From the NCBI GenBank assembly GCA_013433145.1, contig CM024168.1, positions 1,178,001 through 1,242,000 of the forward strand: a DNA stretch of 64,000 nucleotides. Direction: 5' to 3'. Shown here in pieces: positions 25,901 through 37,900 of the stretch; the first letter of the stretch is position 1, and every line of letters begins with the position of its first letter. The notes under the pieces are model-generated. The model did no database searches. It worked only from the letters and a program-made list of their open reading frames with translations, and was not told where the DNA came from. A program made the position numbers and the translations under genes. Source of the stretch: Ascaris suum (taxonomy: Eukaryota; Nematoda; Chromadorea; Rhabditida; Ascarididae).

Positions 25901-28900
25901 TGAACTCTTCCTGCACTCCCAATCGCTAATTTCAAGCATTACAATACTCCCGTTAAACCTAAAGAACTAATTGTACATTGTTAGATGATTTCTCAACAAC
26001 AGACCTAATCATTCCGTGTGAAAGTATTATTTCAAATATACCATTTGATGAATAAACTTTCGAAGATTTTTTTAAACTTCATTTTTTTTGGCTGAAAACT
26101 GAAGTCATTCTAGAAAAGATAACGTTCGAAGAGGATAAAGCAATCGTTGCAAGATGCAAAGTATCAAATTTAATAGAATTTACCACAGTTGGCAAAATCG
26201 ACAAGATGCGCAGTTGTTGTCTCGATTAATTTACGATCAACATCCGCAGATAACCTCGGCAATATAACCGAATCCTTAAAAGCAAAACTGTGGCAACATA
26301 ACCAAACTTTTAGAAGCATTTCTCAGAAATTAAACGACCTTAGGTAAGAAACTATGAATGAGCCCACGTCTTTAGATGTAAACAAAGGAAGCATTGTTTG
26401 TTCAGGGACATGAAATCGAAGACATACACATGGGATTCGTTTTCAAAGAACCGACTAAAAAATGTCATGATATGATGCAGTTTAAATGAAATGAATATTT
26501 ATGGAGGGCCTTAATTAGCGAAAAAAAGCCATGAAATCTCATTGAAATTTTACTGAATTCTAGGCCAACTTCTTTGCAATGTTATCCAAAAGAATTTATA
26601 CCCCAAGAAAATATCGAAACCAAAATAAAAAATCATTCATTGATAAACTAGAATGAAAAAATTTCATTGTTTGCATGTATGAACGTTTAGTACCCACATT
26701 ACTTATATTACAATTATCTACTATATGAAATAATAATAAAATAAATATTTTTCAGTCACTACTAACAACGAGGAATAATAAACAGTAATAAAAGAAAACA
26801 TGAGATAAGCTGCTTAAGACGTAATGGAACGCTGGATAGGAATAATTCATGCAAAGTGCAACAAGCGTCCAATATGTACCTGTGACTGTAACTTCATGAA
26901 AAATATCAGTGTGCTTCCCTACATCATCCTTTCTAGTGAAAAAAACTTACTGCTCCTTTAATATAGAGCTTTATTTTGCTACTCGGCGATTTCACTATCA
27001 CTCCCATACGCCGTCGAGTGCTTGTAAATTCGAGTACGTTGAGTACTTCATATTTCTCTTCTTTACCCATCTAAACGGTAGCCAATAAAAAAAACAGCTG
27101 AGAACAGAGGCAACAAAGTGGTGTAAATTGTAAACGGTATACGTATTTTTCATATCAGCATACGGGAAGGGAGTTCGCAACTTATTTCGACAGCATCAGC
27201 TTAATGGCAGACTGTTCCAAAAATAAGCGATACGCTTCTGCATCACTTCGGCGTTACCGCAGTACTCGCAGACACCAATGTGGTTACAGAGATGTGGTGT
27301 ATTTGTCGACGTACCCTTATACCAGTATCAGGTAATCTGGTATATAATCACAAACGAGTTTGCCTCACCTGCCTAGGCCAACCGGCGAATGAGAATTCCC
27401 GCTACAACAAACCTGCATACGAAAATAAGCTTGTCGGTGATCAACCTGTCAACAGCATACCTGTCGAATGTCATAAGTGTAAGCATTCAAGTGTACCCAT
27501 TAACAATATTGATGTTTCTGGTGGACCTCCACTACCTGCCCTCTATAACCTGCATGATACGTGATACTAAAGTAATGAAAATTCATAAGCATAAATTTTT
27601 AGGGCATAATAAGTCCATGATAAAGCATATAAAAATCAACAAATTATCGCAATTCAATTTAATTCACCTTGAAAATCGGTGGAAAAAACAACTCTATAAA
27701 GAAACTTACTGCGCTAATATAGACGCAGAATGGTGTTCGAGTATGGAAGAAAAACTTCAACTGTCTTGCACAGGCAACAAGTGCTGCTTCATCTGAAAAT
27801 GCTTCGAATCATAAAAATTCATATCATTCACAAATCACTTAAAATACGCAATAGGTGAACGCATTTATTCATCAAAGATATTAAAATACCACTAAAAAAA
27901 CTAGTTACCGCAAATAAGGAGGCAATATCCATTCATTAAGGATATCCGCTTAGTTGTTCGTTGTGCCATTATTTTATCGATGCACAAGAAAGCACTAGCG
28001 AAATTGTCGTTCATGTACAGCGATGCCGACAGCGGTCTTCCCCTCCCCCTCCCCTCCTCATCAGGAAAAAATGGCGTCTGGAGCATCGATGAACACCCCG
28101 TCAAATATATCTTATAGAGGACCACGATGTTATTGAAGGCTAACGCCTGTGTTGCAATATTTACTTATCTCAATTAGAACGAAGCTCATTTCACACATGT
28201 TCATCTGCCACAGCTTGAGGGTAACACCTTCTTAAAGTAACATCCTCGGAGTTTTGTCAATGAGTTTATAAGAAGTGCTTGTTTAGGCATGAAGTTGTCG
28301 TCGTCTGCGATCGCGTCGATTGTAGACTCAACCTGCTAGTTCCATATGGATTACTTGATAAACGCGTTTTTTTGGATCATCACCGGCGAATTGGTTGCAG
28401 TTATGCAATTTTTACTCCGCTTATCGAACTTTATTTACTTGTCCAAAAGTAAAAGTAATGCTAACTAAAGCGCTGTTGCAAATTTTTTAATGCAAGGTAA
28501 TAAATGCAAATCTTGCAATGCAAGCTAATAAATGCAAATTTCGCAATGCAAGCTAATCATTGCCGTATTGCAGAGCAGTTGACGAACTAAACGAAACCAA
28601 CCTGGCGAAGAAGCATGATAGACAAGTGATCCATCTTTACTTTTTTCCGGTACAACTGTATGACATATCGCAAGTAACGACAAGAATTCTCGAATTTCCG
28701 CAGCGTTATGCTATAAATTAAATTAGCATATAACCTATTAACTTGCGTTCGCAAAAATAACCACACCGATATATATGACTCTATTAAGAGTTGCGAAAAA
28801 CGAAGATCTTAGCGTTGAAGGATTTAATTTAAAAAGGAATAGTGCGGGAATGGTGATGCTCTCTTCTATTGTTTGTCACCTCAACGTTCATCTCGAAAGT

Positions 28901-31900
28901 TTCAGCGACGAATTATTGTTGCATTCGAATTTCTCTTTTCAGCGATATATCGAATTGTGTTGATTCAATTTGAGATTTTTCACTTTTCGAGAAAAAAAAA
29001 TCACTGAAAAGAAGAAAACAATTTTGCAAGGCTTCAAAAAATATTAAAATTAATACAATTTTTAGTACTTCTGATGCCTAAATTTATTGAATAGCAAAAT
29101 TTTAGTTGAATATGCAAATGAGTGATGCAAATTAACGAGTAAGTTGCAATGTTGAAATATCCATTCTGCATAGGTGATTGCAATAAATGTGCCTTATTCA
29201 TTAGAGGTACTTTCCTCAAGTTTCTTTACTAGAAAGGAATAGGAAAAGTCAACTTTACTTCGAAAACCATGACACAGGAAAGCACAATTTGGACTTTTTG
29301 TTACTTTGTAGCCATTCTCCTTCAAAAACAATCATAATGCAATCCGTCTCATGTCTGCATATGTGTGTGCTTATCTTTCTGCCTATCTATCCCTTGTCTT
29401 CACTCAAGATATGTTTTCATTGAAGTCTCTCTTCATCCGAAATTATGAAAAATACTTCCCGTATGTCAACAAAAAACAACTAGTATATCGAACTAGAACC
29501 ACCCTAAAAACCTGTATAGCCATCAAGTATAAACGACCGCTAAATATTCATCGCTCAAAATATTCGATATGTACTATCTAGATACTAAAGTGCCAAGCTT
29601 ACTTGGATCACAGTGGGTAACTTCTCTTCTTTACTTTTACCAATCCGAGAAACTAGCCTCAAACCCCGCACTCTATAGGAAATAATAAATATATGAAGAA
29701 AACGAGAAATATGGGAAGGAAGTCATTTGAAAGCACAACATTTTCGACGGTTTACCCAACAAATCAAAGCCGGTCACTTGCGAATCACTCGACTAAAATC
29801 CAATAATAACAATAATAATCCTACTATTGGAACAAAAGTTGAAGCAACCCGTAGCAGCTCATCGATTAATAAGCCGGAAGTTTTCGCCAAATTTTATGAA
29901 CAGTAAATGTGAAAATAATGAGCCAAAGTTTGGTGAGTCACAATATTTTTCTGAAATCCAGGAGAGGTGAGGAGCGAAATGAAGGGGATGCCCAAGTATG
30001 ATTTAAATGACTGAACGGGGACATGGAATATGCATCAATCGCTCACACTCGAATTGGATTCCATGTCGGAAAGAAGCATCGCAGAGTCGAATTCCTCGGC
30101 ATTCGTGTCACCATATTTAACACCACCAATAGTGCACATCTTGAACTTCATTTTATTCTGCGTTAGAGTGCCCGTCTTATCCGTCACAACATATCGCACC
30201 TGAATTACGCACACATTGATTGCCCTTTTTTGCAGGTGATTCTGCGTTAGAAGGATTGCAGTGAATGCAGGAGATTTTGCAGGTTGTTTACCTCCCACAG
30301 ATGATTCTATGAAAAACAACGAAGAAGCAAACGCATACGGCTCATAGGATACACAATAACATACGTTTAAGTAAAGTTGATTGTATATTAATATGCTCGA
30401 AATTAATCGCTATGATGTAGGAAGTTATAAATAAAAGCGCGTTGAGGTATGGCTCTTTCTTCCTGCTACAACTATGACGCAATACCACTCCAAGCACTTT
30501 CTGCTCGAAAATGGACGAGGAATGCAATCAATGATTCGTCATTAGATATTCAACACAGTGCTCTTTTAAAGCGCAAAGAATGCAAGGGAAGTCACCTGTC
30601 CAAGTTGCGAATTAAGATTTGAGCTTCGCACTTCGGCACGTGTATCGCTGTTTTCATCGTAAAGTTCAAGATCCTGAAAAAACGATCGGTAAAACTTCTC
30701 TCAAGAAATGGAAATCCGAGAGAAACAAACCAGAAACCTGAAACAACATAATAAAATAGCAACAAGCAAATCAAATTCCTTAAAAATAGGTAAAGATGGC
30801 GGTTTCATGAAACTTCTCACTGCGACTTACACGAAATAGTTATTTTTTGGTACCAATCTTACCTTCTAAGAAACTCTTATCACGCCTAACGTTCAAATCC
30901 ATATTAACCCCACCCCTTTAGCCACAGTGGCCGATATCCCTCCCACTATTTTGAAACCCTCAGTACGCCGACTGTAATGAATGTTGCCCTATCGATCTAC
31001 GAAATTCAACATTCGAGATAGCATTACGTGGTCTACGCAAACGATAGAACCATATTATAAAGGAGCAAGCACGAAATTATATCTGCACTAACTGCGAACC
31101 CAAACGCCATGATTCCTTAGCGTTTCGGTCCCGGCACAATTATGCTACGGTCATTTATTTCGTTCAAGTTCGCTTCAACTGCGCATCACAACAATCTGTA
31201 GATTGGTACCACCTGTCTGATGAAATAAGCCTGGAACAACGCAATCATTTCCAGAGTGACCAATAAGCTGATGGGGATAAGGCCTGAGTAGGTGATGATC
31301 ATCGAGAGAATCGACACAGAGAGATGAGGACGCATCGAAACGTGTCCATTAGCTGAAATATTTTCCACACTTACGCTGACGAAACGCTTCTATCGCTTAT
31401 GCCTTCATTCGAACGCTAGGTTAATCTCACAGCTATGCTGATATATTCATCTATTGTACAGTTAAGCTTTCCGCATTTTTCTCTCAAGTTCCTTACTTCT
31501 AAATGAGATCGAAGCATTCAATCTTCTTCATAATATCTCGTCGAAATGTTCAAAACTTTTCGATATCTTCAAATATTTATCGTCGACGACACGAGTACTG
31601 AAGTCATCGACTCAATTTCCAACTTCAGCTTCATTTTTCAAAGCGTACTTTAGAAAGGCGTCGCAAAGATCACGATAAGCGATTACCAGACAGGACATTA
31701 TCAAGGTGGTAAGAAAGGTGAAGTAATACTTCCCATTTCAGATATTGTGCTGAGAGCAAGTGAGATATGAGTTAAGCGTCTGTCACTATCATAATGCCCA
31801 CCCCCATTCCCCCCCCCCCCCCCTCCTCCTTCAATCAGTTCATCACCTCAAATCTCTTGCAAATGGCCATCGCATTAACTGATAGTAATTGTTGCACTCA

Positions 31901-34900
31901 AACACTTCTATACAATGCAGTTCGGAAAACACACTATAATTAATTCTGGTAGAAAAATTAATAATTAAAAAATAATAGGACTGCAACTGCATACTTCGTA
32001 CTTAATAATAATTGCCTTATACATGTGTTTATACAACTATATATTTTCCTTATTTATAATCCATCCGTTTACTATTCATCTACCTGATTATCTATTCATC
32101 CGTCTGCTCTATTGCTTTATTAGCAATCACCTGTTCCACTCGCTTGTGATCAAATTAGCATATTCAGAAACGCTCGAACATGTCGATCTTTCGCATCGTT
32201 ACTAATCAACTATGCGTTATTTACCTCCCATAATATGCTTCTATTCTATTCTTTGCATCATGCCTAAATTCATCGATCATTCGCCGAATCGATAAATCAC
32301 TAACGTATTAGATTCCACTTACATTGTGTAACAGGGAAATAATAATATTTTGAGTTGATTTTAGTTGCGCCCACACATGCATTCAATAGAACCAAAGCAA
32401 CAAGAAATCCAAATTGAATCATCATAATAAAATTCGTGAATCGTTCAACTTTCGATCTAAAATCGATTCTATGCTATATAATGAGACTTACTGCCTATAC
32501 AAATGATCGATAATTATAGCACACTATGCTAAAAACTTTATACCACATTTACTATGTACCATTTGAGTGTGCTAAACAGCCCACTTCAACGCTATATAAC
32601 ACAATTGCGCTACTAGCAAATGATTCTATAAATGAGCCATTACAGTTTAACGATAGCGTTGAGAATATGGAATCAAATAGTCGAAACAAATACACTCATA
32701 CAAACAGAATATGAATTCAAGCAACTCAACGAAAATCTTTTCGAGAGTCTGTAATCAAAGGATAACGCTATCCTTTCAACTAATCCCCCTTCCTGATAGT
32801 CCTCTTTTCATATACGATAAAATGATCAAGATTATTTAGGTAAGAATAAAGTGAGAATTTAAGATGGGCCGTCGCTTCATAACAGCTTTAAAATTAAGAA
32901 TCTCAAAACGATCGAATCCTCTAACATTAACAACTTTAGTTTAATCTCGTAGGCGTTTCAAAGTAAACTTTCGCGTTCACTTTCCCTCTGTTTTATGCTC
33001 AGATGCGCCGTTTCACAAAGCACTTTCATCATAGAGACGTTCCATTCGAAAAAAACCTTATACCAGCCACTATATTCCAACGAAGCATTTCATATTCTTT
33101 TACTTCTACTGCTTGCATAATATAAATTAATCTGCTCATATCACCTGCATAGTACAATTTTTCCATCTGCTTCATTGCTTTCTTATAGGCTTATTGCATA
33201 TACAAGAAGAACAAATTTTCCTCATATTATTTTGTCTTTTTCCTCCCTAATGAGAGAAAACATTTGAGGAATATATAAGTTAACCTTTTCGCAATCGTTC
33301 TCGTCGAATTTAGCATAAGTTTTGTGTGATTACCCGCATAAACGACTACACCGTAGACCCAGTCAGTGTTTTGCAGTTTGCATCCTCTAGGTAACAACTG
33401 GCTTGTCCCTGCAACAAAATACTTCACCCGTCTACAATCATAATACGGAATCAATGATATCTTAAATATTGAAATACTGAGATCGTTACATTTAATACGG
33501 AGTTGTCGATAATTTAGTAATCTTTTTTAAGTTGACCACCTCAAAATTATTTCAGCAAAGTGCCATTAGATAGCCGGTGTATAAAGAAATGGGTGGATCG
33601 CTAGGTCTATCGGTTAATATTGCAAATAATATCGTCGTGTATAATAGAAGAATCATTATTGATGCAATCGTGATGTGTTTAGATTTGGATGGCGGATGAA
33701 ATAGTATTCGATGAAAGCCTTATCTATTCGCTACCTCTTATGAATAAAATGTTAGTTTATTGCTTTAGCAATTAGTTTAGTGTCCCGACAAGTTCAAGAT
33801 GCTTATATTTATGGTCATTTCAATATTCATATTTTCGGTCGTTTCAGGTTATTCCGGAAAAATCTTAAAGGGAAACCGAAAATACTTTATATTGAATAAA
33901 TCACTAATTACTTAATAACTTACTCTAAGAAGACAAATGCAGTAAGACGCTGTAGAATACAACAGTTGCGTCCGTTTTGGCATAAAATACAAAGCAATGA
34001 TCACGCATCACATCAGCGGTCGAAGCCCGAGCTTTCAAATAAGATAACAAGACGAGCAGTGAATAGATGCAACGCGTTCTACGAGGAGAGTTTTCAGAAA
34101 TGACAGCACAATAGCACTGTCGTATGCTTAAGTATCCTAAGCATTGATCACTCTGCATGTTGACCACTGTTCATTCCTCACTCTAGACATTGATCATTGC
34201 TCACTCATTCTGCACACAGATGAGCATTACTGTTCTATCAAAGGCTACGAGAACGCATCGAAGAATGGAGACTCACCAAGTGGATAAGTTAGAACTTCAT
34301 CACTTCCTGCTGGCTTCATCGTGAAACTCTTCTTGATGTTGATTACTCCTTTGAACTCATAAATAGCTCCACTCGGTGGATCACACTCTACAGTCGATTC
34401 AGACGCAATCAGATCCTGTAAAACTCACTTGTTTTCTGCTGAAACCGAAATCGAGAAAGGATCGGTTGCGCGAAGAAAGAACCATACAACACGTTTGTTT
34501 TACGATCATTATTTAACGAACTTCACTATAAATGTTCGTTTATGATACTACAAACAACCGCCAAGCAGCAGCATCAATTCCGCATTATTGACCGTCTCTA
34601 TTGCATAGTGGATTATTAGTGCGCGATAACGTTGTAAACTGAAAGACCGAGTGATATTGGCGAGGGAGGGTATTGCTCAAACTAAGTTGAAATCATGTGC
34701 ATAATTATATAGCTATATAATCTTTTGAGGAGCCACTGGGTGTCTTCAGCGGAATTTCTACGAGTGCCATGTCGCATGCCATATCCGGTACAATCTCCAA
34801 CTCAAACTCCTCTTCCGGATCGGAAGTATTAAACTAGTTTGTCTCCAGTCAAAAAAAACCTCTTAGCCAGGCTACTCTTAACTTTGGTTCGAAATGCTCC

Positions 34901-37900
34901 TATACCTCGAACCGTAACAATGCAATCTCGAGATTCTGACCATCATTACTGGATCATCTAGCATAAAACAAGTATCTTGCATATATGCTAGTTGAACGCT
35001 AAGCACACGCTACGTAAATTTAATATTACCCCATCATTCTCACCTCTGCGTTATTCTAGATCCAATAGGTTAATGTCAATTATGAAATTTCATTCACAAA
35101 GTTGTGGATAAAGCCGACGATAAAGAGCTGAAGGGACCTCGATATTTTGATTCTTGATGGCTGATGCACTACAAGGAAGTGCTTGACGAATTTTTAGATT
35201 CGATTCCCCATCCAAATTCGACGTCTCTATATAGGCCATCCCTGCCGGTTCACTTGATGACAGAAGCAGTAGGTCAGCTGGAATGCCTTCATCTCTTAGC
35301 ACTTTCACCACTTGACCAACTTTCAGCTGTAATTTATCTCTCTTAGGTTTGTTTGCAGAACGCCTCAGTACCTTCTTGTCTTTGAATATAGCAGCATTAA
35401 AATTTTATAAATAAAGCCTATAATATTAAATGTATATCAATTTCGCATAGTGTATTCGGGATTATTTTCTACTGCCTTAAAGAGATGAAGTACAGATTCT
35501 TTAAAAATGATTACAAGAAGCAGCAATGGAAAACGCAACAACTGCAATAAATAGTAGAAGAATGAGGGGACAATTCATACTCTTTATTTAACAAATCAGC
35601 TACCATGTTTTCAGGAAAGAATTTCATAGAGAAGTGAAAAAGTCGCAGTGAGGCATTGCGAAGTGGTGAAACGATTGGAGATAGGAAGGTGAGGGCGGAA
35701 AATTTGTTTCAAATATCGGTTTCAAGTTCCAAAGCATTTAGGTGATTAATTATAACTAAATGACTAAAAATCTCATAGCCTGTTTTACGCTCTTCTTTAG
35801 GCAAGAATATAAAACAAATTGGTTTTGCACTCCTCATTAATCTATTTCTACGAATTTTCACCGTCATGTGCTCATTTGATGAGCGCGTCACCTGCAATAT
35901 TATAATTCAATAATGAAATACAAGAGAGTCCACCTGTGACCAATGTACCTTTCTCCAAGACCATTTTTTATGCTCATCCATTGCATAGGCTGTCATTAAC
36001 TGTCGATTAACTCTGCGGTCGCTAATTTTTCGTGACTGAAATAAATGCCTCATTATAGATCGACCTCGATTCAACCTTCGCTAAATTTGTTATACTCATC
36101 GACTAATAAAACTTTCCAGTAGAAAATATCCTTTGCAAACTTTAAAATATGAGTTGCGCATTTCGCCCTCTTTTGATGACAGTATACATCGAAAATTAAC
36201 ATATTTGGCAATTACCCATTCATATGGAAATTAAAACCAACGAACAAATTTATCGATGCCACTTTATGAAAAGATCTAAAAATCATAAGAGATGACTGCC
36301 TTTTCTCCTTTACGCTTATAGCCTTATTCTCTCTTGCATCATTTCCATCGATTTACTTTAAACCAATGTCTCAAATATTTGGTAATTTTCTACTTCCGTC
36401 CTATCGCCCAATGAGAATAAATTAAGAATCCACAACAAAGAACTTACAATATCTTCGAATATCTCTTTAACGGCAGCAATGCATAAAATCGAAACTAATG
36501 GAATAATTGTGGTATTCGTTCCGAAAGGATTCAATTCACGAACATACTAAAATTATTTTACTTTCTTTCAACAATCTCTTTTCAGAACAATTCGATCGTC
36601 TCGCAAATGAAATTTAATCTCTAAGAGACCATTTGTGAGATTACAAATGTGATAATCGATGCTCATGTCTTGATAAAGAATACATCTTCCCTAGGCGATA
36701 AATGTACGGTGCACTATGAATCCCATCCAGGATTATCGCATCCATTCATCTAAACGATACGATAGTATAGGCCTCAACAATACTCATATGAGCATAAACA
36801 ATTGAGCCTATTCATGTTTATTTTTGTTTGTTTTTATTTGCATATATTTCATACATTCCAATCGATACACCACTATACATATTATTCATTTAGCGATTAA
36901 ACTCTCAAAAATCATTTATCATCGGTCATTTCTGTGAAAGGATTTCAGCATCTTAACACTATATTATAGCAAATCAAAAATTCATAGTCTAAGAGAATAC
37001 CTTAGTGACAAAAATATTTCAATTCTGCATTTTGTTTAGCAGAGAAATTTTCGGAATTTCAATAAAATTGGTTCTGAATTGTCTAGAAATTGATCCGAAT
37101 AAGCTATCGATGGGCATTTCAACTCATTTTCTGAGGAAACTATCCTCTACGGCATTTGAAAATTGAAAATTTCTGTAACAGTGACTAGCACCTTATTCTG
37201 CTGTATGGATGCCTTTACGACTTCTAAGTGATAACCCCAACAGATAGCAGAAATGTGAGGTGGAATATCTATCGTCTAATGAAATGTATGGCTGCTTTAA
37301 CTCATCTCAGATGTCGAGCTTTTTACCGTTTTCTAGAGCAACTCCACCTCGTGCTGTCTTCTTTCCTCTTTCAATGAACAAATCCACTTTCTTTTATTAA
37401 ATAAGAGCTGCATCAGTGGGAAATTTTGTCTACTGAATTGTCCACATCAAATTAACGAGATAATCTGATAGGAAAATTCACTCTAGTTTAAAAAAGGAAT
37501 GACAGTTGGCTGAGAGAGATATTCCAGCGACAATCTATACAGTATATCATTCGTAAAAATTACCTGTACGGTACAAATACAAAGGAAAAATATGTTGGCG
37601 AAACTTTTGAATTGATTGAAAAGAAAAAGCGGAAGAAATGTGAATAAATTATATTTGATTGTCGAGACACGATTATTCGAATGCATTATGAGCGTACCAA
37701 TAGTGAGGTTTACAGGATCGTTTATATTGATATGCTTCCTCAAACACCATTGCAATCTCTGCTTCACAGCCTATAATGTCCTTATCGGTTAATAACAACG
37801 CAAAACATTCACCTGGTCGAGAGTTATCAACTACATTGCTGACGATTAATAACGAAACACTGATAATATATGAAAGTATACCTGCTTTTTCTCTTATTGA

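Noticed and set aside
27389..27796. 135-codon plus-strand ORF
   Set aside because: Its 3' part is the complement of flippase exon 13 (27710-27792), whose minus-strand translation matches SPDEAALV and the following helix. The rest overlaps the cysteine ORF in another frame.
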